From assembly GCF_000003815.2 (NCBI RefSeq), contig NC_049981.1, positions 2,991,905-3,055,904 of the forward strand: 64,000 nucleotides of DNA, in the 5' to 3' direction. Source of the DNA: Branchiostoma floridae. Lineage: Eukaryota; Chordata; Leptocardii; Amphioxiformes; Branchiostomatidae. A model generated the notes under the pieces. The model searched no databases. It was not told the origin of the DNA and saw nothing but the letters and a program-made list of their open reading frames with translations. Positions 43,276-55,008 of this stretch are shown in pieces (position 1 is the first letter of the stretch; each line of letters begins with the position of its first letter). The position numbers and the translations under genes are program-made.

Positions 43276-46200
43276 AGAAGCCCTTGGCCTCTCGTTTCTG
43301 CCGGATCACCACAGGTAGAAGTGCAGTCTGGGACCCACCAATCGTCCTGACGTGTGATGTTGTTGACCTGCGAAACCTGTCTAAGGTGCCTTTTTTCAAT
43401 CTAAAACTACTCGTAACTATTTATTACGTCAGGTGTGACAGCGATCTCGCCCCCCCGGCGATCTCGCCCCCCCCGGGGGGCGAGATCACTAGCGTTTTCG
43501 CCCCCCTTTAGCGTTTTCGCCCCCCCCCCCAGAGCAGCTGGCTACTACATATTACAGGTGCGCTACCTGGTACTATACTGCACCTGGGGAGTAACGTATA
43601 TGGTGTGTTACCTGGTACCTATATGGCACCTTATTACCGTACCAAAAGATGTCATACCTCGAAAGTCGATACTATATTGTTCGGTGCAAACATGACATTG
43701 AAATGAAAAAGACAATTTTTGCAGCTGAGGTGGCATAAAAACAGTGCTACTGTGAACGTATAAATCAACACCGTCTATGGTACGGAATACGTCAGCTATA
43801 AGTTTTCAATTTGTCACAGTGTTTTCTTTCTTGTGCTGGAAACATTTCCAAAGCACTAACAAAAACACACGTACGTAAATAATAGTTTCTCATTATAAAC
43901 ACTATCTACGCGCAAGTTGATATAGCTGTTGCTAAATGCTACACAAACACTGGTAAAGTACCTGTTTTAAGAAACACGGGTAAATGCATCAGTTCCTAAA
44001 TACTAGAAAAACCAGTCATGTTGGAGGTGAAGATATCCCTTGGCCAGGTGCATATACCAAAATGTGCGTTATTCTAATTAATACCTAATATTTGCATAAT
44101 TAATAAAGACATTACATAGTTCTTTTGTGGTCACTTCATGGTAGAGACTTCATATTGGAGATATATAGGTTGCTTGAGGACAGGTGAATACAATTAAATA
44201 CATCTTATGTCAAGACTCAGGTATATGCAATAATGGGAATACAAGGGACCAAACCCTCCTTGTCTGAAACAAGTTCAACTATCTTATTACCATGTAATTA
44301 CGTTAATATTGATACTATGAATGGAGTTATGTATCAAACTCGTGTACTTATATCATTCTGAAACTGCATTTTGTGATTTATACCAATCAACTTTTAAAAT
44401 GTCATGTAAACCCGTTTTTTTTGGGGGGGGGGGCGAAATCGCTAAAGGGGGGCGAGGTAGGGGGGCGAGATCACTAGCCGGGGAGGGCGAGATCGTTAGT
44501 GATTTCGCCCCGGGGGGGCGAGATCGCTAGTGATTTCGCCCCCGGGGGGGCGAGATCACGGGGGGGCGAGATCGCTGTCACACCGGAAAGGAGGGTCACC
44601 TAGGAGGTTTTGAAATTGTCCGACGGTTGAGTGTTCTTAGTCTCGAACTGACTTGGAAAGAGTGCAAAAGATGTGCCTTAGGATGTGGATTACTTTGAGA
44701 CCCCTCCCACCCATGCAACGTGTTCCTACCAAATATTGAGAGGAATGTGCGGTACAATCTGAGACGTGGATCTGTGCGGCACGAACTACCACACATCAGG
44801 ACTGATTGACATTAAAAAATCCTCGATAATGAGAACTGTCACAGACCTCAAAAACATTGATTGATGCTATTTATCTGAATACTAGAATTTTTTTAAAGAT
44901 TGCCTTACATGTAGCTTTTAACTCCATGAAAGTACTAGTTTAATATAATATATGATTTTAATGTATCTGTACTATGTGCACGAGCTGTCATGTTGACTTA
45001 AATAAAGTTTGAAGATCGATTGTGAAGATATTAGATGTGGGCATCCTCCTAACGCCCGGTCCCCAACGGCACTACCTTATGGGGCCCTGCTGTCCCAGGG
45101 CCTACCTACGGGTATTATGATTGTCGCCACAAACAAGCTGTCAACCAATCAGAGAACAGGCCTTCCTTGGGCTTCATTTTGTCGGAAGCTGTCTCGCAAA
45201 GGCCGTTGGGAAGCTATCAGCCAATCATGTTACGTATTACCATGACTTTGTTTGCTCACCATGCCAACGCCCGATCCCCAACGGCTGACTGCCCATATAA
45301 GGGCAAGCTCATTAATATGTAATAAGTAGGGCGGGTAATACCGCCGGCAAAAGGGAAGGAAAGCAGAGTACAGTCAGGAATAAATGACTGACGGTACTCT
45401 GCTGTAGGAGAATGGATGTGGGTAGGTTTGTCGAAAAAAATAGTCAAGGTCTATTTGAGCATTCATTGGTACTGCAGCGGAAGTTCATATTTTTGTATCT
45501 CTTCCAGATTATCGTGACCAACGAGACAGCTCTATCTGTGGCAACAGAACTACAGGTGATCACAATAGAGGCTGAAACTCTCTCATCTGATGATATCACC
45601 AACGTCAGCGCAATTGTGCAGGAAGTAGTCGAGGCTAGTGCCACAGAGCAGGCAAGTTATTTTATTCAGTGTATATGCTGGCCTCCTGTTGTGTTGAGTA
45701 TCTCCGACATTGTAAAAAGTCCTGTTTTTAGCCATCTTTCTGCCATAATCATCATTCATCGAGTTCTGCATCTTCTGCATCAAGTATTTTGCTGTGACTA
45801 CATGCAATGTCCTTATTTGCTCTATTCATGGGCTATCAGAACATCTACTGGCATCATTCTGTACAGTCCTTCTTGAGGTAATATTGAGTACCGGCCTTGG
45901 CCTGTAGGCCCAGAGGTCGAAAAGAACTTGAAAAGCAATCAGGACCCGGTAGCTATCAGAAACTTGCCCTTTGCTGAAATTTTGAACAATCTAGGCTGAC
46001 TGTGTAACGAGGGAAACCCTATATCATTCATAGATCGGAAACTCCCTTCTGACGACCGTGGACAACCTGATAAAAGTAAACGCCACTGTCCTTCAACAGA
46101 GTCAACAAGAAAGGAGAGGGCCAACCAGGTAATGGCTGACACTTTCAAACAATTTGATCTTTATTGCATGTACATGTATAGTATACAGTATACATGTAAC

Positions 46201-49200
46201 ATTAGACATTAATGAGATCGAGTGGCGCGATCGGCAGCGCGGCGCATTGTGCTCCGGCCCAAGAGGTCCTGAGTTCGAATCCCTCTGTACCACCAAACTT
46301 GTGCCCTTGTCAAAGGCACTTTACACGACTTTCCTCACCTAACTCAGGTGTAAATGAGTACCTAGTACTTTTGTAGATTACAGCAAACCTGATGAAAGTC
46401 ATGCATTTTCACTTTGACGTGCATTAAATCCATTTCTATACAGATGTTTCAGCTTAGAATTTCGATGTGCTTTGACGTGGTATGCCACATTTAGTTGAGA
46501 AGTACACTAAACCCATAGAAATACCAGAGCTACATACAGACAATATGACTGTGCAACCCATGTGGGCCCAGCAGGACAAGAATTTTGTGAAGAGAAGAAT
46601 CTTACCCGTCTTTCTTTAGAGTCATCCAGGCATTAGAGACATTTGCTGACACAGTAATCCTGACCACGGAAAGATACACCGCCGTTCGGCCAGGGGTGGC
46701 ATTGCAGGCAGCTGACATCAGTCCAGAGGAGTTGGACAAGGGACAAGGTAAGCATCAACTGTAAGGTGTCGAGTCATGGGGCGAGCTATGATGACGATGG
46801 TCATTCATTCTATGTATTCTAGAATTCTAGAATTAATAGAAAGGGCGATTGGGGTTAGGGATCTGTCTGAAGCATGAACTGTGATGATGATGATGATGAT
46901 GGTTTATTGAGAAGATATACTCTCGAAATTGAATTGATGAATTGATGTTAGACTTAACATAAATTTTAGATTTACAATCAGCATACAACTTAATAAAATA
47001 TCATTGACAGTCTTATCACTAGATGAAGAGCTTTATTGCAAGCAAACTGATATATTGTTTGAAAGAGACGCCCAAACCAGTAAAAAGTACGATAATATTA
47101 CATATAACATGACAACAATTGGCTTTGATACAGCCATGAAATCGGGTCATGTGGAGTATAGCACTGTTTCTGTAGAGCTCAGTATTGTAAGTTCAGTTTG
47201 GTAGATAAACGAGTTCGTGGGATCATTTTTTTCAGGTCCGTCAAATCACATTGCAGGTTTGCCGTGGCTGTGGAGGGATTTTGAACATCTAAAAGATTCA
47301 AGTCATCAACAAATTAAATTTCCACCTCTTTGATAAACAATTACCTGTGATACCTTTATGTACATGTACATGTTTTGTCTTTATTGTGACCTGTGCTTAG
47401 CTCGGTTGGACAAAAATGTACAATAAAGGTCTTCATTCATTCATTCATTTATTGGTAAACATAAAGGCCAAGTGAAATGTGCTGTATTTGCTTAAGAGCT
47501 AATGTAGGTCTTTCCAGATAATTACTCATTATATATCAGGCACATATGATATTCATAGAAGTATGATTTTCAACATCTAACATGCATTGGCATAATATCG
47601 GTAGTAAGACTTATACCGGAAGATTAAAAATACTGGAACTTAAAGAGATCTACACATGCAACAATAATTATTTCTGAGCTGTGCACACTTCAGACATCTA
47701 GGTGTCCAATACATCATTTACAAAGCATCGATAACAATGCATTCGAAGACAACAAGGCCAAAAGTTTTCAGTATCTTTTTCGGAGTAGGCAGCTCGTCGT
47801 GGGACGAACACACTGTCACATTCATTGCCAAATTTATAGATCATAATTACACATGCTCACGGCACAAGACGAACATGATTCAACAACAATCTTGAATTTC
47901 TGTTGGTGACCTACAACTCATGTAAAAGTGTGAAGAACCGTTGCATAATAGCCCGGATCTACGACTGAATGGGCAAAATTGAACGTACGCAGCCATTTTC
48001 CCGCCATTTTTATATCTACGCTAGCAGTAAAGTGTTACGTCATAGCGGTTGTGACGGACAGGAGTTAAATGAAAATTCTTGACAGTATACGTCCGTTTTC
48101 TCATGACATTTTGTATGCTCATGCAGGTTTATGTTTTATGCATTTACTGACAGAAAAGGAAGGAACATCAGAGGATGTATAAAGGTACATAGCGGCAGTT
48201 AATTGTGCCGTGTTTCTTCCTACCGGTATTTTTTACCCCCTCCCAACCACGCGCCCGTTCGCCGTGTAATTCCGCGGCGTGTTACAATTACAATATTACG
48301 CTTTTAGCAGGACAAGAGTGGCAGAAAAGTTACACAGAAGAAGTGGCAAGGGTAATCTATAACAGCAACATGTAACTGGAGAAAATGATGCGTTGACAAT
48401 TTGTCAAAACAGTATGGCTAGAGAAATCGTCGTAAATGTACCGGTATTATGATAATAGATGTTATATATCTAATAATAAAAAAGTATTCAATTATTGCTG
48501 GTGTTTATTTGTTTCGTTTTACATGTCTAGCTCCCGTTTAATAATACACATGTATTTTCTTTGAAACTCGATAGACTAATCAAGGAATATATATAACTTT
48601 CCTAAGGATTTGCCTTCTTTCTGAGTGGTGACGATTCTAACAGCTTGAAGGAGGGCAATATTAGAAGCTTCACTACCGAAGATGGACGTGATTTTGTGCA
48701 AACTGCTGACATCTCCATCTCTATTCCTCCTAACCTCTCCAACATGATACAGATTGACAACACATCAGGTACTCAAAGCTGGCTTTCGAATTCTGTTTCA
48801 TTAATGATTCATTCAAGTCCATTTTCATCATTACTTTGAATGATTTGCTGACACGGGAATCTTTTATCCGCCATTTCTGAATCCGTTTGTGAATAAATCA
48901 AAAGAAGAGTTTGATTGTGGTCCCTATCGGCTTCGTATCGTAATACAAAGTGCAACATAATCATTAGTGTGACATCTCATGTTCAGGATTTTGTAAGTGC
49001 ATCAAATCTAAGAAGAATCCAATGAAAGTTTTTTTCTTGCTTCACCGCAGACGTCCGTCTGAGTTACACCCTGTACAACAACAACAGCCTGTTTGTCCAG
49101 ACTTCTCGGGGTGCAGTGAGACCGTCCCAGGGTGCAGTGGGAACTCGCATCATCGGTGGCAGAATTGCAGAAAGGCGGGTAAAGAACCTGCCACTACCTG

Positions 49201-52200
49201 TTATCATCACCTTTGCCCCCTTACAGGTAGCCTTCGAATTACCAACCTAGGATTGATGTGTTCAAAAATTCGTATTTTCCCAGAACTATCATGGAGTGGA
49301 ATTTGTTATCACCAAGTACAGTAGGGGCATCTTCTCTGGGTAGTTTTACAGAGCAATATAACCAGCTGCTGCCGCGTTGTGTGCCTGCAAAGCCTGTGTG
49401 TTACGCCGAAGGGCGGCAACTTTTTTGTATACCGGCTATATAGATACAGATACCATATTCTAACCCCGGTTCGCACCTCTGATCTTTTCCATGCTAACTA
49501 TTCTGGCATCCAGCCATATTGTATTTTATGAAATTGCACAAAGACGTACAATGTTCACTAGACATTCTTACATATACTGTTCAAAGCCCCTAACTGTAAT
49601 CATAGTGTGAAATATAGGAGGAATGTTTTAGATATCGTGTCGGAAATTTTATAATCTTTGCCAGCGGTCGATTAAAACAATGGTTCGTTAGGCTCGGCCA
49701 GGACTAAACAGTGTTGAACAAAACTAGGGAGATTTCGGCTCGGCACATATTTCTGTAACTCACTGAAGTAGGCCTGGTGCTCATTCCGCGAATTCGACGG
49801 AGAAATTGACGGAGAAACAACGTTAATATTCTATTTTTTTGCCGACTTTATAATTCAATGATAAATGATAAATGATAGGGAAGAAGATGTGATCTACAGA
49901 AGTTATGTTTCCAAGCTTTTTCTGTTGGATTGGTCATCTTTTCTCTAATTATGTGTTCTCATTTAGATTAGTCTGACTCTTTCAACTTCTTATTTCTAGC
50001 ATTTACATCCTGAAGACGTGAGGGAAGTGAGATGCGTGTTTTGGGACTTTGAGGCCGAGGCAGGACAGGGGGCATGGTCAACTGATGGGTGTATGATCAC
50101 GAACCAAGAACAGGTCAACGGGCGGTACAGATGTGCCTGTAACCACCTTACCAACTTCGCTGTGATCTTTGTAAGTAACAACAACAATGTAATGAACCAC
50201 ACGGCGGACTGCAAAGAAACAAATTTCCAGTGCTAATGTGGAAGAGTACAACTAATCAACGACATACTACCATACTATATTAACTCCTGAATATCCTGCA
50301 GGAATACGTTTGTCAAGTATTAACTTTTCGTGACGATCCTTACCATTATATACCTCAGCCTTATATGCCAGGTAGAAGCTAGCATGTAGTGAGACACCTT
50401 TTGATGCGTTCATTTTGTTTACACGAAAAACGGCTTGAATTCGGGAGGGAATGATATAAGACAAGAATTTATGCGAAAAGAATGATATCAATGAGTATTC
50501 ATCATTTGACTCCCTGCACTATAAGGTGTTTTTTATTTGTTCAGGATGTGTTTGGTGTGGGTTTTGGAGAGCACAAGAGGCCGCTAGAGGTCATAACTAT
50601 TGTGGGCTGTGTCGTGTCCATCGTTTGCCTGGTCCTCACTTTAGCCTCTTTCGTCGTCACAAGGTTGGTAACAGCATTATCTCATGAATGTCTGAACGAC
50701 TTTTTAATATACAACCACTGTGTAGGAGTCATTTGTGTCTCCTTCAAGCAAACATGTTAAAGTTATTTGTTATCCATCACACACAATATGGTGTATAGTG
50801 TAAAGTCAATGTCGTCTTGTATAATGCAAACGATGAGTGTCAATGGAGGTTTTGTGTTTTGATTCCAGGGAAAACATACGCTTTGTTAGTAGAAGTCATG
50901 TTTTTCTTTTTCTAGGAAATACAAACGCCATGCCAGAGCAGGCCATGCAAAGAACCAGCGTCTAGTCCTTATGAACCTCTGTGTGGCTCTGTTGGCCATT
51001 CTCGTTATCTTCCTCGTTGGCATCAACCAGACGGCTTCTCCCATTGGCTGCACCGTGGTGGCGGCATTGCTACACTACTTCCTATTGGCTGCCTTGGTGT
51101 GGATGGCAGTAGAGGCCGTTAACATATACCGCGCCGTTGTGCTTGTATTTGACCATCATGTCTCTGAGACCTTCATCGTCAAGGCAGCAGCTGTAGCATG
51201 GGGTGAGTACATGCTTTTTCACATAAGCCGTAAACGACATTCAAGGGGTACGAAAGCCCAGACGCAGGTGTTCAATTCTAATAGACCGGATTTTTTATTG
51301 ATATATAATGAACAACATTTTGTAAAATTTCACTACATAGTAAAAAATATATGGACCATTAATAAGCCAAATTGGTCTCGTCAGAAAATCGGGGTTAAGT
51401 GTTTTTCCTCAGAGTATTGTGAGCTGCTAGTGATTCAAATCCAGACCCTGTAGACTACACAAGAAGTCAACAGCCATATTCCACATGTCACCTATGAACC
51501 CTCCCCCAAAATTGAAAGTTCATGGGTGTTGACATTCAACAAAGTAACAGTTACACAGTTAAAACAGTGAGCTTCCTAGTACGATTCTATTATGTAGTTA
51601 GCCCTTTTTTTACCCGGCATTTAGAAAGTCAAAACTTTATTTTCCATGTTTTGACATGTGTTTCCAGGTTTGCCACTTGTTGCAACAGTGTCGACTGCAG
51701 GGCCATCAAGTCTCTACCAATACAAGATGAAGAATGTGTAAGTGATATGTTCAAAGATATGGTTATCACTTCTCGCTTTTTTTTCTCTATTTATTTTGTT
51801 ACATTGATAGACAGTTGTAGGAAAACAATATAAGGTGCTATAACATTTTGGGACCCTTTTTTTTCTTCCAGCTGCTGGCTGGCACAGACACCTCTGATCT
51901 TTGCCTTCTTACTCCCAGCGGGTCTCATCCTACTGTTCAATTTGCTGGTCTTCGTCATTGTCATGTGTAAACTGGCCCGCGACGAGAAGAAACTTAAACA
52001 ATTGAGAGGTAAATATGAGAAAGCCCCCCCCCCCCCCCCACACACACACCATCACAAATGTGTCACGCCAACTCAGTTTAGAATCAGTAGCCATAAATTG
52101 AATATTGAAACAGGCAGATACAACAGTATAGCCCCTGACCAAAGGTTCTGTTCGTAATAAAATGTTCTAGATACGCTAGTTTACGTAATGAATTATTCAT

Positions 52201-52395
52201 ATTTCTCGAATCAAGTACAACAGAATTCAAGAGACTCGATGCTACAAACAGATTTGTGTATTGTTATGTTAATTAGGTTATTAAGCATAATTCTATACCT
52301 CTATTTTGTACGTTGTGTAATAGTTGTTGCTATACATTGTATCATGTACAATTGTCGTGCAATAAAGTTCTTCTATATACACACACCGACACATA

Positions 52396-52430
<35 letters not shown>

Positions 52431-53118
52431 GATCGCACGCACGTAAACAGATACAAATACGCGGGGCGTTCAATAAGTGTGCCCCTGACCCATTTCCCAT
52501 AACAGGAGATCAATGAAACTTGGCACAGTCTCTCTCTACATAGAAACCACTCAGAGTTATGCATTTCTCCCATCGTTTGATGCAGCTCTGGACACCGTTT
52601 TTGTAGAACACCCCAGGTTGGTCCTCATAATACCTCGATAACTGCTAGTGTGTCGGTTTTATATTACTGACGGACTTACTGGACTTGATGTACAGGTATT
52701 ATATGAATTTGCATATGTTTTATATACAGGTGCTAAGGTCACAGAGGCAGACCGTAATCGGATAATCCGCCAGATCCGTCGAGCCTTCAGTATCATGGCT
52801 CTGTTTGGTCTCACATGGGTGTTCGGCTTCTTCGTCATCAACGACGCCCGGGCTGTGTTCGCCTACCTGTTCTGCATCTTCAACACCCTCCAAGGCCTCT
52901 TCATCTTCATCTTTCACTGTGTGATGAGAGATGATATGAAGAAGTGGTGGAAAAAGTGGTGGCAGAATCTTATCTGCACTAGAAAGAAAAAGCAGGGTCT
53001 TTATAATGTCAACGGCAGTACGACTTTTTCTTCAGCTCCGCAAACCTCGCAGACAATGCTTGTTAGGTTAAGCACATTGCAATCTAACAGCAAGCCCGAT
53101 CATGAGCCTCTGCAGTAA
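43276..53118 (+). CDS. Adhesion G-protein-coupled receptor: pre-GAIN, GAIN, GPS, 7TM (5' partial or continuous with the CUB array)
   Basis: Twelve exons join in phase: 43276-43385, 45508-45651, 46034-46128, 46620-46747, 48607-48768, 49051-49226, 50000-50170, 50545-50663, 50916-51202, 51668-51737, 51872-52008 and 52730-53118 (TAA). The first encodes FCRITTGRSAVWDPP plus VVDLRNLS, a typical linker before GAIN. The next five form GAIN (SLLTTVDNLIK, RVKNLPLPVIITF). Exon 7 is the GPS with CACNHLTNFAVIF. TM1 is in exon 8, TM2-TM3 and the start of TM4 in exon 9, TM4-TM5 in exons 10-11, and TM6 (FGLTWVFGFF) and TM7 (FNTLQGLFIFIFH) in the last exon, followed by a basic tail of about 70 residues. The intron after 45651 starts GC rather than GT. 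Such receptors sit in the plasma membrane and are activated by a tethered peptide. The first exon needs a phase-1 partner upstream, which sushi 1 provides. Confidence 0.9.
43432..44584. mobile_element. 1,153-bp element with 24-bp TIRs and G/C-run subterminal repeats
   Basis: The left end GGTGTGACAGCGATCTCGCC (43432-43455, continuing in C) and right end (44561-44584) are perfect inverted repeats of 24 bases. Next to both ends are repeated modules GATCTCGCCCCCC, AGCGTTTTCGCCCCCC and GGGGGGGCGAGATCAC. The centre is A/T-rich without an ORF. No target-site duplication is obvious. It lies inside the first intron of the receptor exons. Confidence 0.75.
45363..45402. repeat. Short hairpin GCAGAGTAC...GTACTCTGC
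   Basis: The stem pairs GCAGAGTAC and GTCAG with CTGAC and GTACTCTGC around a 10-base loop, within a repeat that also holds two copies of CGCCCG-TCCCCAACGGC (45051 and 45269). The segment 45040-45400 may be one non-coding repeat; its CATATAAGGGC could be a TATA-like box. Confidence 0.45.
46215..46375 (+). mobile_element. tRNA-derived SINE in a receptor intron
   Basis: The head resembles a tRNA gene. TGGCGCGATCGGCAGCGCG fits an A box and GGTCCTGAGTTCGAATCCC contains a clear B box (GTTCGAATCC). It is followed by a non-tRNA body, CAAAGGCACTTTACACGAC, CTCACCTAACTCAGGTG and TAAATGAGTACC, seen widely in deuterostome SINEs. The tRNA part does not fold as a functional tRNA. Confidence 0.75.
46800..48600. 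other. Long receptor intron without genes
   Basis: The intron 46748-48606 contains a (GAT)n run near 46885, the reversed repeat tail and otherwise A/T-rich unique sequence. A CG-richer patch at about 48230-48300 carries GCGCCCGTTCGCCGTGTAAT. No ORF with family similarity is seen. Confidence 0.6.
47380..47455. repeat. Dispersed retroelement tail, reversed, with (ATTC)n
   Basis: TTTATTGTGACCTGTGCTTA, GCTCGGTTGGACAA and ACAATAAAGGTCTTCATTC followed by ATTC units mirror the copies at 2129 and 19365. Confidence 0.55.
50000..50170 (+). CDS. GPS autoproteolysis exon of the adhesion GPCR
   Basis: This exon starts and ends in phase 0 and gives 57 residues: VRCVFWDFEAEAG, WSTDGCMI, YRCACNHLTNFAVIF. 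The four conserved Cys, the two Trp and the catalytic His-Leu-Thr are all present. Cleavage is expected between Leu and Thr (Thr codon 50150-50152), freeing TNFAVIF plus the following exon's DVFGVGF as the tethered agonist. Nothing suggests that self-cleavage has been lost. Confidence 0.93.
52378..52430. repeat. (CA)n microsatellite
   Basis: CA units in the last receptor intron, immediately before the mariner remnant. Confidence 0.9.
52462..52640 (-). mobile_element. Terminal remnant of a mariner element related to 14804-15380
   Basis: It begins GGGGCGTTCAATAAGTGTGC followed by CTGACCCATTTCCC, a diverged version of the 34-bp end at 15347-15380. On the minus strand the frame contains MHNSEWF, matching the MHNS remnant of the other copy. 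Only the 3' end is left. Confidence 0.65.
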
Positions 53119-53221
53119 CAAGCATAGTTCATCAGGTTGTCTCGAGGTGGGAAAAGAGAGCCGGCTATAGAAAAAAATACGGGAAACATGGAGAGAAAAC
53201 AAGATTTGATATACTAGAACA

Positions 53222-53227
53222 AATAAA
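53222..53227 (+). other. Polyadenylation signal of the receptor gene
   Basis: AATAAA lies 104 bases after the TAA stop. Confidence 0.5.
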
Positions 53228-53894
53228 CGAAAACACATACCACAAATAAACACAACCTTTATGAAAGGGAAAAATGAATACAATTTGTAACGGAATTAAA
53301 TGAATACTAATCTCCAAGCTGGTCTATCGAGGAGGTAGGCAACTTTTACTTTTTTGACTTAGATTCTGTTTCGGAAAGAAAGTTGAGCCTTCGGACTCAA
53401 TCTGAAAAGTTGTTTTGTTTTACTACCACAACAAAAATGTTCTATTGTGGATAAAGACAAAGGGCTAAACGGTACTAGTATCCAATGGGTTCCCTTTGCC
53501 CCCGCTAGATCTGCCTGGAGATCAAATGCATTATCGTGCGACAAACATAAGTTTACATAGACAGAGACAAAGCTCTAACAATTACATACTGTAGTAATAA
53601 AACAATCAATTGATCGGAAACAGCTAACATTAGTTTACATACACAGAGACAAAGCTCTCACAATTACATAGTAATAATCAATCGATCGGAAATAGCTATC
53701 TAACATCTAGGAAAACTCAAGAACAGTATAAGGAACTTTCATTGATACACAAGACATGCTCAGCATTGGAAAAGGAAACGGTAACCACGAAATCATTTAA
53801 TTCAGAGAATCCTTTGATAATTGCAACACCCGCTTGCTTGTGGTGTTGACTGTAATTGTAAACACTTGTTTTGACCCCCCCCCCCAAAAAAACA

Positions 53895-53965
53895 TGTTAT
53901 GTTATATTATGTTATGTTATGTTATGCTATGTTATGTTATGCTATGTTATGTTAATATGTTATGA
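53895..53965. repeat. (GTTAT)n pentanucleotide tract
   Basis: About twelve ATGTT/ATGCT units, preceded by short C and A runs. Confidence 0.85.
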
Positions 53966-55008
53966 TATTTTATTGTGTGTTGTGATTTGTTATATCATGT
54001 AATATCATGTTTGAGGTAGTATGTTGTGTGACAATAACTGGAGTCTGATGAAAAATTATCATAATTTATCCAAGTGAATTCTGCATAACACGCATGCTTT
54101 TATCAAATAGTATTAGATGTACCTGACGCAAGGCACAGTTATACATGTTATAACAGCATTATGGTAATAGTGTAATCAGAAATTTAAAAAAATGTATAAT
54201 CTTGTCATTTCTTCAATTTGCCAACATCTACCAAGATACCAATTAACACTAGAGTTCAATGAACACACACCTTCGTCAAATAAACCAGTATTATTATGGA
54301 CATGCTCTAGACATGAACGTATGGTGTCTGTTTCTATATGTGTCCTACCTACCTACCTAGTCCAGGGAGTCCTGAAAAACAGGCTGAATCCTGAGTGATG
54401 TAACTCTGGTAAAACAAATAAAATGAAATGAAATGTTGATAATTGACTTTCAATCATGTTATTATTGGCTATATCATATCAATAATTTATCACATATAAT
54501 TCATCACATCCTCGGCCAAAGTGTTAAGTTAACGTTGTGTACCCATTGCGCTTTTTCTCCAGATAATTGTTTATGAGTACCTGTTATAGGGGAGGGGTGG
54601 GGTTTTTTAAACGTTTGAAAACGAATCTCACAGCCAATTAAATTTTTCCCCCAATACTTTTGTTATATTTAATCAAGGAGGTTGATTTAATCAACCAATT
54701 AAATCCCAAGGGCAAGTAGAAGCCTCCATTGTCCCGTTTAGTAAACTGAAAATTACTAAGAAAACTGCAGAAGTTCAAAAAACAGCGGGCAGCCTATCAA
54801 CATATCCTCACCTTTCCTCACCCATTTTCCTTCAAAATGGAATGATCTGGATATGGGGTCAATCCTGGTCAAGGTGAGGGCGCCTGTAGCCAGAGACCTT
54901 GGTGGGATGACTTGCCCATACCGCGGACGAAGGTAAATAAAGATCCATCCACAACGTCTGTTATGCTCTTCAGAGACAGACAGACAGACACAAACAACCC
55001 CGAAAACG

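Noticed and set aside
45009-45070. DCEDIRCGHPPNA reading that looks like the start of a sushi domain
   Set aside because: No acceptor in the right phase, only two Cys, and the surrounding 350 bases look like a repeat with internal copies.
46215-46300. Functional tRNA gene
   Set aside because: A and B boxes are present, but the arms do not pair into a cloverleaf and a SINE body follows directly.
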